A stretch of DNA of 64,000 nucleotides from assembly GCA_002705055.1 (NCBI GenBank), contig PAHY01000027.1, positions 1 to 64,000 on the forward strand, given 5' to 3'. This DNA is from Planctomycetota bacterium (GTDB lineage Bacteria > Planctomycetota > UBA1135). Numbering within the stretch: the stretch's first letter is position 1; each line of letters opens with the position of its first letter. The notes under the pieces were generated by a model. That model saw only the letters and a program-made list of their open reading frames with translations. It searched no databases and had not been told where the DNA came from. A program made the position numbers and the translations under genes. Positions 9,145 to 17,572 of this stretch are shown in pieces.

Positions 9145-9837
9145 ATGAAGCTCGACCGCGCTGCGCTGGAAGCCGCCCCGCGTCGCTTGCTCAGCCGCGG
9201 ATCGCGCTTGAAGCCGGCGGTGCATCGGGTCGAGCTGCCGGACGGCCCGGCCTGCGTGGTTAAGGATGTCCGCGAGGTCCCCGGCTGGTCGCGCTGGCTG
9301 GCGCGCTGGCTCATGGGGCGCGAGCGGCGCATCTTGCGCGCGCTCGACGGCGTGGACGGGGTGCCGCAGCTGCTGGGGGAAGTCGACCGCGACGCCTTCG
9401 CGCTGGCCTTGCTGCCGGGCGAGCCTCTGACGCCCGCGGCCTTCGAGCAGCACCCGCGCAGCCTGGCGGCGGATCTGCGCGCGATCACCGCGGCGATGCA
9501 CGCCCGCGGGGTCTATCACCTCGACCTGCGGCAGCGGCAGAACCTGCTGGTGGCGGGGGAGCGCCTGGCGGTGGTCGACTTCGGCGCGGCCTGGAAACCG
9601 CGCCTCTGGAGCCGCTGGCTGCTGGCGCCGATCTTCGGCTGGGTCGATCGGCAGGCGGTGCTGAAGTACCTGGCCCGGCACGCGCCCGAGGAGCTGGGCT
9701 ACGACGAGGCGCGCAGCGTCCTGCGCTTTCTGCGGCTGCGCAAGCTGTGGTTTGTCAGCCCGCACAACGACGCCGGAGAATGGGCGGCCGCCAAGCAGCG
9801 CGTCGCGCAGGGGCGGGGCGACGCGCCTAAGTCGTGA
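9145..9837 (+). CDS. Small protein-kinase-like (RIO/InaA/WaaP type) kinase
   Basis: A 230-residue protein with a compressed kinase fold. Lys40 in VVKDV fits the ATP-binding lysine, HLDLRQRQNLLV carries the catalytic His125-Leu-Asp127 and the following Asn, and VVDFGAAW gives the metal-binding Asp145-Phe-Gly. This pattern is typical of bacterial lipopolysaccharide-core kinases (InaA/WaaP/KdkA) and RIO-like kinases; no glycine-rich loop is obvious. Close coupling to the membrane methyltransferase and the kdsB operon opposite suggests envelope lipid or sugar modification, which is inference. Confidence 0.75.
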   Translation: MKLDRAALEAAPRRLLSRGSRLKPAVHRVELPDGPACVVKDVREVPGWSRWLARWLMGRERRILRALDGVDGVPQLLGEVDRDAFALALLPGEPLTPAAFEQHPRSLAADLRAITAAMHARGVYHLDLRQRQNLLVAGERLAVVDFGAAWKPRLWSRWLLAPIFGWVDRQAVLKYLARHAPEELGYDEARSVLRFLRLRKLWFVSPHNDAGEWAAAKQRVAQGRGDAPKS

Positions 9838-9848
9838 AAACGCGTCGG

Positions 9849-9881
9849 GCAGCCGCAAGATGTGGGCTGCAACATTGCAGC
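9849..9881 (+). terminator. Two mutually exclusive hairpins in the kinase/LysM spacer
   Basis: GCAGCC (9849-9854) can pair with GGCTGC (9865-9870), and GCTGCAA (9866-9872) can pair with TTGCAGC (9875-9881). The second GCTGC is shared, so only one can form at a time. They follow the kinase-gene stop by 11 bp and precede the candidate LysM promoter, so they most likely mark transcript end. Confidence 0.4.
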
Positions 9882-9939
9882 AACCACCACAAGCTGCGCC
9901 ACCACTAGGATTTCCGTAGAAATCACCTCGGCCCCCCCA

Positions 9940-9945
9940 TATATT
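9940..9945 (+). promoter_or_regulatory. Candidate -10 box (TATATT) for the LysM gene
   Basis: TATATT is the most AT-rich hexamer in the 133-bp spacer and lies 25 nt before the ATG at 9971. Confidence 0.4.
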
Positions 9946-9970
9946 GAGCCGCGACCGGGTGGAATCGTTC

Positions 9971-10765
9971 ATGGGCCGACTGGAGAAGCAGATCATCATC
10001 GGGGCCATCGCATTGGTGGCCGTCTTGCTGGGCATCGTCGTGCTGACGGGGGTCAAACCCGTGGAAGGCGCCCAGGAAGGCCGGACCAAGCCCGAATGGG
10101 CTGCCCCGGAGGTCCCGCTCTCCATCCCGGGCACAGGTGGCACCGAACAGCCGCAGGGCGCCGGTGAAATCGGCCTGGGCGGCTCGGAAATGTCCCTCGA
10201 CGCCGGCGCGGAAGCAGCCGCTCTCCAGCAGCCGGAGCAGCCCAAGCAGCCCGCCAGCTCGGCGGGCACCCAGGCTTCGCCGCCGCCGGCCCCGGAAACG
10301 CAGCCGGACGCGGGCAAGCCGCTCTCACTCGACGCCGAGGACGCGCTGCGTCGTTACGAGGTCAAGAAGGGCGAGACTCTGGGCGAGATCGCCATGCGCG
10401 AGCTGGGCTCGTACAAGGACCTGGATCTGCTGCTCGAGGTCAACGAAGGCATGCGTGCCGACACCGTGCGCGCCGGCGATGTCATCTGGCTGCCGCACCG
10501 CGCGCTGGCCGACGCGCGACGCGCCTCGGATGCTCAGCCCAAGGCGGCTCCGGCTCAGGAAACCCCGCAGGCGAGCAGCAACAGCGGCTCCGGGCGTCGC
10601 ACCCATGAAGTGGGCTCGGGCGACAGCCTGTGGCGTATCGCCGAGCGCTACTACGGCCGCGAAGGGGTCACGCAGGGCGTCAAGCGCATCGTGGCCGCCA
10701 ACAGCAAACTGCGCGACGAGAACACGGTTCTCCGCCTCGGGTGGGTTCTGGTCATCCCCGAGTAG
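9971..10765 (+). CDS. Membrane-anchored protein with two LysM domains
   Basis: A 264-residue protein with an N-terminal membrane anchor (about 7-28), a long Pro/Gln/Ala-rich linker and two LysM domains. The first (about 128-175, RYEVKKGETLGEIAMRELG to AGDVIWLP) and second (about 210-263, THEVGSGDSLWRIAERYYG to LGWVLVIP) keep the D/G-S/T-L core. LysM binds N-acetylglucosamine chains in peptidoglycan, so this is probably a cell-wall-associated periplasmic protein. The ATG at 9971 gives a compact anchor; a TTG at 9944 would add nine residues. It overlaps the start of anmK, linking wall binding and wall recycling. Confidence 0.85.
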   Translation: MGRLEKQIIIGAIALVAVLLGIVVLTGVKPVEGAQEGRTKPEWAAPEVPLSIPGTGGTEQPQGAGEIGLGGSEMSLDAGAEAAALQQPEQPKQPASSAGTQASPPPAPETQPDAGKPLSLDAEDALRRYEVKKGETLGEIAMRELGSYKDLDLLLEVNEGMRADTVRAGDVIWLPHRALADARRASDAQPKAAPAQETPQASSNSGSGRRTHEVGSGDSLWRIAERYYGREGVTQGVKRIVAANSKLRDENTVLRLGWVLVIPE

Positions 10766-11928
10766 ACGGCTGCGCGCGGCTGTTGCTGGGGGTCGGCTCC
10801 GGCACCTCAGCCGATGGAGTGGACCTGGCGCTGATCCGGGTCGAAGGCGAGGGTCTGCAGCGACGCGTCGAGGTCCTAGCGGGGGGGATGCATCCCTTCC
10901 CTGCCGAAGTGCGCAGCGCGATGGCGCGCGCGCTCGACTGGAAGCTCCCCGAAGTAGCGGCGTGGCACGCGCGCCTCGGTGCGCTGTTCGCCGACGCGGC
11001 GGAAGCCTTCCTGCGCGAGCAGGGCGTGGCGCCGCGCGATCTGCTCGCGGTGGGCAGTCACGGGCAGACCGTCTTCCACCATGACGGCCGTCCCGAGGAC
11101 GGCAGCCTGCAGCTGGGCGAGCCCGCGCTGCTGGCCGATCGGCTGGGCGTGCCGGTCATCGCCGATTTCCGCACCGCGGATCGGGCGCTCGGTGGGCAGG
11201 GGGCGCCGGTCTCTCCATTCGCCGATTGGGTGCGCCATCACGGCGCTGAGAATCGACTCGCGATTCTCAACCTGGGCGGGATCGCCAACCTGACCCTGCT
11301 TGAGGGCGAGCAGCCCCCGCGGGCCTGGGATTCCGGGCCGGCCAACGGCCCGCTCGACGCGCTGATGCGCGCCGACCAGGCTGGCGATTTCGACCCCGAC
11401 GGCGCCGAGGCCCAGTCCGGCCAGGTCCTGCCGGCCTTGCTGGAAGAGCTCAAGAGCGACTCCTACTTCGCTCGTCCGCTGCCAAAAAGCACGGGTTTAG
11501 AGCGGTTTGGGCGCAGTTTTGCCGGCAAGATCCGCGTCGCCGCGCCCCAGGCCCCGCGGGCCGACCTGCTGCGCACCGCCTGCGCGCTCGCGGCCTGGGC
11601 CGTCGCCGCATCGCTGGCCGAGGCCTGCCAGCAGCCTGCCTCGCGCCTCGCGCTGCCTCTCTACCTCTGTGGGGGAGGCATTCACAACCTCGCCCTCGTC
11701 AGCGAGCTGCGCGAGGCCCTTCCCGGCTGCGCGCTGCGCTCCTATCAGGAGCTGGGCGGCGACCCGGATCTGCGCGAGGCGGTGGCCTTTGCCCTGCTCG
11801 CCGACGCTTTTCTGGCCGACGAGGCGGCCAGCTGGCCGGGAACCACCGGCTGCCGGACCCCGGCCCGGCTGGGCAGCTGTTTTCTGCCCCCGGCCCTGCC
11901 ACATAAAAACGCGGTGCAGGCCATTTGA
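10741..11928 (+). CDS. anmK: Anhydro-N-acetylmuramic acid kinase
   Basis: About 395 residues; phosphorylates and hydrates 1,6-anhydro-MurNAc released during peptidoglycan recycling. Family motifs are present in order: GTSADGVDLALI, GSHGQTVFHHD, LGEPALLADRLGVPVIADFR, NLGGIANLTLL and AWDSGPANGPLDALM. No ATG lies at the right place. GTG at 10741 (overlapping the LysM gene by 25 bp) and TTG at 10783 are the candidate starts; the first conserved motif begins at about 10787, so the true N-terminus is short in either case. Translational coupling to the LysM gene is likely. Confidence 0.92.
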   Translation: MGSGHPRVDGCARLLLGVGSGTSADGVDLALIRVEGEGLQRRVEVLAGGMHPFPAEVRSAMARALDWKLPEVAAWHARLGALFADAAEAFLREQGVAPRDLLAVGSHGQTVFHHDGRPEDGSLQLGEPALLADRLGVPVIADFRTADRALGGQGAPVSPFADWVRHHGAENRLAILNLGGIANLTLLEGEQPPRAWDSGPANGPLDALMRADQAGDFDPDGAEAQSGQVLPALLEELKSDSYFARPLPKSTGLERFGRSFAGKIRVAAPQAPRADLLRTACALAAWAVAASLAEACQQPASRLALPLYLCGGGIHNLALVSELREALPGCALRSYQELGGDPDLREAVAFALLADAFLADEAASWPGTTGCRTPARLGSCFLPPALPHKNAVQAI

Positions 11929-12030
11929 CCGTATCTCGGCGGTCTCTATCATGTTGCCTCGGTGCCGAGGCGCACTAGGAGTGTCTCGTTTCCCTCCTCG
12001 CACCGCCCCCCGAATCGACGGCGTCATCGC

Positions 12031-14025
12031 ATGAGCAACCCCTCCCGCGCCGGCCGCAAGCCGGCCCACCGCCTTTTCCTCGCTGCCATCCTGGCCGTGC
12101 TGCCTGCTGCCCCTGCCTTCGCGCAGGACGCGCAGAAGCTCTTCGACCAGGGCATGGCTCATTACTACAACGGCGACCACGAAGCGGCGATCGCTTCGTT
12201 CCGTCAAGTCGTTGCGCTCGCTCCGGATCAAGCCGTGGCGTACCAGCTGCTCAACCAGTCGCAGGATTCGCTCCTGCAGCTGATGGTTGCGGGTGGTGAG
12301 TATGAGACCTTCGCGAAGGAAGTCCTGGCCACAGCCAACGAAGCCAGCCGTGACGCCATGCGCGACGCGGATGCCGCCGCCGAGCTCGCCGAAGCCTGCT
12401 TCGCCGACGACTTCGGTGCGCGTTCGAAGGCCATCTTCGAGCTGAACTTCCGCTACGGCCCCTTCGGTGCTCTGCCGCTGATCGACGAGCTGGGCTCGCA
12501 GTCGGAAGACCGTCGCCTGCAAGCCATCTACGCGCTGTCGCGCATGGGTGGTGAGGCCGCGCAGCCGGTCATGGCCGCGACCTACTCCAGCGACGAGCTG
12601 ATCCGCGCCGGCGCCGTGCTGGTCCTGGCCGAGCTCAACGACGCGCGCGCTGCCGCTCGCGTCACCGACATGGCTGCCAATGACGACAGCGGCATGGTGC
12701 GCAAGATTGCGGCCACCTACGCTGCCGACGCATCCCCGGCCGACATGCTCTACGCCCAAGGTTGGGACTACCTCGACGCCGACGCCGAATACGGCCTGGC
12801 CGGCACCGAGAACTACGGCGCGCTGTTCGTCGCCAACGGCGCCTCCGTGGTCGCCGTCGACATGATCCCGAGCCTCGTGCCCTGCGAGCTCGCCAAGCGC
12901 TCCTTCCTGCGCGCCTACGAGCTGGGCAACGCCGACGCCGCCATCGCGCTGGCCACGGCCTACGCCGCCGAGGTTTCGATCCTGAATGCCGTCGGTGAAG
13001 AGGATGTGCGCAACTTGCAGATGGCTTCGGCGCTCACCCTGGGCAACGAAGTGCTCTGCGCCGCGCTGGTCAACGCCGTCGCCGAGAACAAGGTCGGCGC
13101 CGCCCGCGCGCTGGTCGACATGGTCGACGCCGAGAACCCCAACTCGGCCGCCGCGCTGGAATTCGCCATGGCCAACGCGCAGTCGGCGGACGTCCGCTAC
13201 GGCGCTGCCATCGCGATGGCGCACACCGGCAACGCTGCCGAAGGCGTCGTTGCCACTCTGGCCGAAGCCAGCACCCTCGACGCGCTGCGCGTCGTGATCC
13301 TGGCCGATCCCAACGCCGCCCGCGCCGAGCGCCTCGCCGGTGACCTGTCGGCCGAAGGCGTCGCGGTCATCCACGTCGAAAGCGGCGGCGCCGCGCTGAT
13401 CAGCGCCTACCGCAGCGTCGTTGTCGATGCCTTCGTGATCGCCGATCCGCTCCCGGATCTCTACGCCTCGCGCGTCATCAAGGAGATCCAGAAGGACGAG
13501 CGCTACGCCGACACCCCGTTCCTGGTCCTCGGCAACGAAGACTCGGGCGACATCGAAGGTGCCGAGATGCTTGAGCGCCCCGAGGCCTCGCCGATCCTCG
13601 ATTCCTTCGGCGACCTCGACGCCGACCGCGAGCGCTACCTCGCCACGGCGGCCGCTGCTGCCGAAGCGCTGGCTCACCTCGCGCACCACGGTGGTGTCTC
13701 GCTGGGCAATGCCAACCTCGGCGGCGCGCTGGGTCGCGAAGACGCCGTCGCCATCCCGATGGCCCGCGTCATGGGTCTGGCTGGCGATGCCGGCATGGCC
13801 GACGCGCTCATGGGTTTGATCGCCGATGACAGCCGCAGCGTCGAAGCGCGCACCGCGGGTGCCAAGGGCCTCACCGCCCTGGCTGGCCGCACCAGCGTTT
13901 CGGTCGACACCGCAGCCCTCGAGGCTCTGGTCGCCGATTCCGATCCCGCCCTGGCGATGGCCTGCGCCCGTGCGCTGGCCGCTTGCGGCGGCGCGCACCT
14001 GGCAGCCGGCGTCGGTTCCGAGTAA
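12031..14025 (+). CDS. Secreted TPR/HEAT-repeat protein with a degenerate receiver-like segment
   Basis: A 664-residue protein with a clear signal peptide (residues 1-31, ending APAFAQ). A TPR-like unit follows (LFDQGMAHYYNGDHEAAIASFRQVVALAPDQ is the pattern at about 35-65). The body is Ala-rich helical repeat compatible with HEAT/armadillo. At about 418-520 there is an alternating strand/helix segment (VVILADPNAARAERLAGDL, DAFVIADPLPD, TPFLVLGNE) resembling a CheY-like receiver, but the acidic pair and the conserved Lys are not intact. TATCAT at 11947-11952 may be its -10 box. Function unknown; probably a periplasmic scaffold. Confidence 0.7.
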   Translation: MSNPSRAGRKPAHRLFLAAILAVLPAAPAFAQDAQKLFDQGMAHYYNGDHEAAIASFRQVVALAPDQAVAYQLLNQSQDSLLQLMVAGGEYETFAKEVLATANEASRDAMRDADAAAELAEACFADDFGARSKAIFELNFRYGPFGALPLIDELGSQSEDRRLQAIYALSRMGGEAAQPVMAATYSSDELIRAGAVLVLAELNDARAAARVTDMAANDDSGMVRKIAATYAADASPADMLYAQGWDYLDADAEYGLAGTENYGALFVANGASVVAVDMIPSLVPCELAKRSFLRAYELGNADAAIALATAYAAEVSILNAVGEEDVRNLQMASALTLGNEVLCAALVNAVAENKVGAARALVDMVDAENPNSAAALEFAMANAQSADVRYGAAIAMAHTGNAAEGVVATLAEASTLDALRVVILADPNAARAERLAGDLSAEGVAVIHVESGGAALISAYRSVVVDAFVIADPLPDLYASRVIKEIQKDERYADTPFLVLGNEDSGDIEGAEMLERPEASPILDSFGDLDADRERYLATAAAAAEALAHLAHHGGVSLGNANLGGALGREDAVAIPMARVMGLAGDAGMADALMGLIADDSRSVEARTAGAKGLTALAGRTSVSVDTAALEALVADSDPALAMACARALAACGGAHLAAGVGSE

Positions 14026-14077
14026 GCTACCCGGCCTTGGCTCCCCCGGACGCCCCGCAAGAGGCGATTCGGGGGAC

Positions 14078-14153
14078 GCCAGAGTAGCTCAGTTGGTAGA
14101 GCACAGCTTTCGTAAAGCTGTGGTCACGGGTTCAAGTCCCGTCTCTGGCTCCA
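14078..14153 (+). tRNA. tRNA-Thr (anticodon CGT)
   Basis: Complete cloverleaf of 76 nt including encoded CCA. Acceptor GCCAGAG pairs with CTCTGGC. The D-arm is GCTC...GAGC. The anticodon stem CAGCT/AGCTG encloses loop TTCGTAA, giving anticodon CGT at 14111-14113 (reads ACG, Thr). The T-arm is ACGGG-TTCAAGT-CCCGT, the discriminator is T and the tail is CCA. Confidence 0.97.
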
Positions 14154-14159
14154 CTTCAC

Positions 14160-14191
14160 GACGGTCGATCCTCGCCTGAGGGTCGACCGTC
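14160..14191 (+). terminator. Terminator hairpin after tRNA-Thr
   Basis: A 14-bp stem (14160-14173 with 14178-14191, one G-T wobble) and 4-nt loop begins 6 bp after the tRNA and lies just before the convergent phosphatase gene's stop at 14199. It may serve both directions. Confidence 0.7.
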
Positions 14192-14198
14192 TCGCCGT

Positions 14199-16310
14199 TT
14201 AGCGCGGCACGCTGCCGACGCTGGGCTCGGGCTGCAGGTCGGAGAGACGGAGCTGGTAGCGGATCCCGCGGCCGTCCTCGCCGAGAGCCTGCATCCGCAG
14301 CAAGGGATCGGGCTGCTCCCAGTCGATCTCGATCAGGCCCCAGTTTGGTTTCCAGTACGGCAGTCCGATCCGGTGCGGATTGAGGATCTGGGTGAACTCC
14401 CAGCCCTGGTTGAGGCCGCTGGTCGTCAGCTCGTAGAGCGGATAGCGCACCCCGGAATCGACCGGCTGCACCCGCGCTAGCTCGGCCCAGTGCGTGTCGC
14501 CGCTGACGAAGAGCACGCCGCCCGCGCCGCTCGCGCGGATGGTGTCAAACAGGCGCTGGCGCTCGCGCGGCATCATCGCCCAGCCTTCCCACTGGGAGCC
14601 GGTGCTGAGCGCCTGCAGGCTGGTGCCGATCAGGCGCAGGCGCGCCGGCACCTGCAGCTGCTCTTCCAGCCAGCTCCATTGATTCTCGCCCAGGATGGTC
14701 GCGGCCGGATCCAGCGTGGGGGCGTAGCTGCCGGGGAAGCCGTCGCCGCGCTGCTGCGGCACCGCGCGGCGGTCCCAGGGCGTACGGTTCCAGCGCAGGT
14801 CGAGCAGGATGATCTGCACCCGCTGCTCGGGCGGGCCGAACAGCCAGGACTCGTAGATGCCATCGCGGCTGCGGCGCGGCGAATCCTGAGGCTCGCCGAA
14901 GAAGTCGAGCATGATCTTGCGGGACTCCTCCTTCTTGGCGTAGCTGCGGTCGGAGTCGTTCCAGCCGTAGTCGTGGTCGTCCCAGGTAGCCAGGATGGGG
15001 ACCTCCCGGCGGAGTCGGGCAAAACCGGGCTGGGTCGCCAGCTGATCGTAGGCAGCCTGGATTGCGGCGGGGTCCAGTGTGTCGGCATAGACGTTGTCGC
15101 CCAGGAACAGGAAGAGGTCCGGGTCGCTCTCGATCAGCGGCTGCCACAGCGGGGTCGGGTGATTCTGCTTGTTGCAGGAGCCCAGCGCGATGCGCTCCAG
15201 CGTGGTGTCGCTGTGGACCGCCGCCTCCGGCGCGGCGCGCAGCGTGTCGAGGGCGACGGCCTGGCGCATCAGGACCTTGCCGGTCTCGCCGTGGATACGC
15301 AGCTCCAGCTGCGGGCCGGCCGGGGCCTCCCAATCGATCTCCAGCATCCCGAAGTTGGTCTCGAAGGCGGCGTCGCCCGCGCGCCAGCGGTTGGCTTCAA
15401 ACTGCCAGGCCTTGGGCTGATTCAGCGCGCTCGTGGTCAGCTCCCAGAGCGGATAGTCGGGCTGCATGCCGCAGCGCGGGCTGGGCAGGCAGGCCAGCTC
15501 GGCGTGGTGGCGATCGCCGCTGAACAGCAGGACCCCTTCGGCGCGGGTGCGCGCCAGCAGTCGCAGCAGCCGCGCGCGTTCGCGCGGATACCGGCTCCAG
15601 GATTCCCAGGCGTGGTCCTCGGCGAGCACCTGAATGCTGCTGCAGATCAGCCGCACCTCGGCGGGCTGCCGCAGCTGCTCTTCCAGCCACTGCCACTGCT
15701 CGGCGCCGAGGATCGTGACCTCGGACGCATGCTGCGATGCATAGGGCCCTGGCATGCCTGCGGGCCGCTGCTGGTCCGACTCCTGCCAACGCAACTGCGG
15801 ACTGCGGTGAAAGCGCGTGTCCAGCAGGATGAACTGCACCCGGCGCCCCGGCTCGCCGTGGATCTCGGCGTGATAGACGCCCGCGCGCTGGCGCCGGGGG
15901 TCGTCCGGGGCGAGGCCGAGAAAGTCCTGGAAGCAGCGTTGCGAGGCAGCCCGAGCGGGAAACTCGCCGCCGCCGTCATCCTGGCCGTAGTCATGGTCAT
16001 CCCAGGTCGCCAGCAGCTGGGTCTGTTGGCGAAGCGCGGCAAACTCGGGGTGCGCCGCGAGCGCCTGCCACGCCCCGGCGATGACTTCGGGATCCGCGCT
16101 GTCCGCGTAGACGTTGTCGCCGAGCAGCACCAGCGCGTCCGGCGCGGTTTCGCGGATGGTCTGCCAGATCGGGGCGGGCTTCGTCTGGCGGAAGCAGGAG
16201 CCGAAGGCGATCCGCGTGGGGGAGGCGGTCGCATCAGTGCGCGCCGCGGCGTCTTGAGTCCAGGCCGGAGCGGCGAGCAGCAGCGAGAGGAGCAGCGTCA
16301 GGAGGCGCAT
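14199..16310 (-). CDS. Secreted tandem PhoD-like alkaline phosphatase (two catalytic domains)
   Basis: A 703-residue protein with a signal peptide (1-19) and two successive PhoD/metallophosphatase domains, about 33-355 and 370-695. Each has its own full motif set: GSCFRQ / GSCNKQ, LGDNVYAD twice, TWDDHDYG twice, LLDTRFHRS / LLDLRWNRT, and the C-terminal metal-binding FSGDRHHAEL / VSGDTHWAEL. PhoD enzymes hydrolyse phosphodiesters and monoesters using Ca/Fe. Both halves look catalytically competent and are clearly related, implying internal duplication. It lies 12 bp downstream of the mscS gene on the same strand. Confidence 0.88.
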   Translation of the reverse strand: MRLLTLLLSLLLAAPAWTQDAAARTDATASPTRIAFGSCFRQTKPAPIWQTIRETAPDALVLLGDNVYADSADPEVIAGAWQALAAHPEFAALRQQTQLLATWDDHDYGQDDGGGEFPARAASQRCFQDFLGLAPDDPRRQRAGVYHAEIHGEPGRRVQFILLDTRFHRSPQLRWQESDQQRPAGMPGPYASQHASEVTILGAEQWQWLEEQLRQPAEVRLICSSIQVLAEDHAWESWSRYPRERARLLRLLARTRAEGVLLFSGDRHHAELACLPSPRCGMQPDYPLWELTTSALNQPKAWQFEANRWRAGDAAFETNFGMLEIDWEAPAGPQLELRIHGETGKVLMRQAVALDTLRAAPEAAVHSDTTLERIALGSCNKQNHPTPLWQPLIESDPDLFLFLGDNVYADTLDPAAIQAAYDQLATQPGFARLRREVPILATWDDHDYGWNDSDRSYAKKEESRKIMLDFFGEPQDSPRRSRDGIYESWLFGPPEQRVQIILLDLRWNRTPWDRRAVPQQRGDGFPGSYAPTLDPAATILGENQWSWLEEQLQVPARLRLIGTSLQALSTGSQWEGWAMMPRERQRLFDTIRASGAGGVLFVSGDTHWAELARVQPVDSGVRYPLYELTTSGLNQGWEFTQILNPHRIGLPYWKPNWGLIEIDWEQPDPLLRMQALGEDGRGIRYQLRLSDLQPEPSVGSVPR

Positions 16311-16322
16311 GGCCTCCGAAGT

Positions 16323-17423
16323 CTAGTCCTCTTCGGCGACCGCCTTGTGGAGATGCACGTCAAGTTGCGGGAAGGCGATCTCGATCTTGTGCGCGGCGAA
16401 GGCCTTGTAGATCTCGGTCAGCAGCGCGTCCGTGGCCTTGCCGCGGAGTTCCGGTTCGTGGATCCAGCCGAGCAGCTCGAAGTCCAGGGTCGAGTTGCCG
16501 AAGGCGCGGAAGCGGATGCGCGGGGCCGGCGCGGGCAGGGTGTACTCATTGTCCACGGCGACCTGCTGGAGCACCTGCTTGACCAGGTCCACATCGCTGC
16601 CGTAAGCCACGCCCACCGGGATCCGTACCCGGCGCGACGGCGCGGGGCCGCCGGTCTCGTTCATGATCTTGGCCGCGCCCATGACCGCGTTCGGGATCGT
16701 GATCTCGATGTCGTCGCGGGTCAGTAGCCGCGTGGAACGCAGGCCGATGTTGATCACTTTGCCGCGCTCGCCGCTGTCGAGCACGATGTAGTCGCCCAGC
16801 TTGTAAGGCGAGTCCGCGATGATGAACACGCCGCTGAACAGATTGGCGAGAGTGTCCTTGGCCGCGAAGCCGATCGCGATTCCGGCCACCCCGGCGGAGG
16901 CGATCAGGCCCTTGGCGTCGCCGCCCCAGAAGCGGACGGCCAGATAGCAGGCCGCGCCGAAGATCAGGATCTTGCCCAGGTTGTCGAACAGGGGCAGGGT
17001 CGAGGGTTCAATGACCTGGACCCGCTTGGTGTCCCTGGACAGGACCTGGAGCAGCAGCCTGCTGAACTTGAAGGCGAAGCCGGTCCAGACGAGCAGGCCG
17101 AGCGTCTTGAGCAGGCTGCCGATCCATGCCTCGTGGTCGATGCCGATGGCCTCGCCTTGCTCATTGACTGCCGGCTCGAGGCCGAGCTGCTGGGTCGCGA
17201 CCCACAGGCCGATCAGAATGACCGTGACCCGGACAGGGCGATGAAACAAGCTCAGAAGCTGGTCATCAGCCGCCGTCTTGGTGCGGCGGGTGAGCGCGCG
17301 CAGCACGCGCCGGACCACGAAATCGACCAGGAAAGCGGCCACGAAGGCCAAGACCACCGCCACGCCGGCGCGGAGCCAAGGCTCGTCACCGAGCAGATCG
17401 AGGTATTCCTGCAGCTTCTCCAT
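16323..17423 (-). CDS. MscS-family mechanosensitive ion channel
   Basis: A 366-residue channel with an N-terminal periplasmic/membrane helix (18-42), further hydrophobic segments near 65-82, 105-130 and 148-162, the pore-lining helix with the Gly/Ala-rich pattern GLIASAGVAGIAIGFAAKDTLANLFSG (about 170-196), and the beta-domain KLGDYIVLDSGERGKV...LLTRDDIEITIPN. The C-terminal domain ends in AFPQLDVHLH, the usual MscS tail. It releases solutes during hypo-osmotic shock. A TAGGCT hexamer 9 nt before the ATG suggests a leaderless transcript. It precedes the PhoD-like gene in an operon. Confidence 0.92.
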   Translation of the reverse strand: MEKLQEYLDLLGDEPWLRAGVAVVLAFVAAFLVDFVVRRVLRALTRRTKTAADDQLLSLFHRPVRVTVILIGLWVATQQLGLEPAVNEQGEAIGIDHEAWIGSLLKTLGLLVWTGFAFKFSRLLLQVLSRDTKRVQVIEPSTLPLFDNLGKILIFGAACYLAVRFWGGDAKGLIASAGVAGIAIGFAAKDTLANLFSGVFIIADSPYKLGDYIVLDSGERGKVINIGLRSTRLLTRDDIEITIPNAVMGAAKIMNETGGPAPSRRVRIPVGVAYGSDVDLVKQVLQQVAVDNEYTLPAPAPRIRFRAFGNSTLDFELLGWIHEPELRGKATDALLTEIYKAFAAHKIEIAFPQLDVHLHKAVAEED

Positions 17424-17432
17424 CCGTCGGCG

Positions 17433-17438
17433 AGCCTA
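17433..17438 (-). promoter_or_regulatory. Candidate -10 box (TAGGCT, minus strand) for mscS
   Basis: TAGGCT on the minus strand, nine bases before the mscS ATG, spacing that predicts a leaderless or near-leaderless transcript. Confidence 0.4.
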
Positions 17439-17510
17439 CCGGCGCGTCGCGCGGGAGGCCAATCGGGGCGGCATTCCACAGCGGATTCCCGGGAACCCCG
17501 AAATGCGTGA

Positions 17511-17516
17511 TAGAGT
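17511..17516 (+). promoter_or_regulatory. Candidate -10 box (TAGAGT) for the metzincin gene
   Basis: TAGAGT in the 149-bp divergent mscS/protease spacer, 56 nt before the ATG at 17573. Confidence 0.35.
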
Positions 17517-17572
17517 CGAGGAAAGGTGCATTCTGGGCCGCAAGCCGGTCCATCCCCTCCCTCAGACTCAGC

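Noticed and set aside
11497-13998. 833-codon open frame antisense to the HEAT/TPR gene
   Set aside because: Low-complexity Gly/Val/Arg translation without family signal, while the plus strand has a signal peptide and repeat structure.
14078-14191. Integration (att) site at tRNA-Thr
   Set aside because: No integrase, no direct repeat of the tRNA 3' end, and ordinary genes on both sides.
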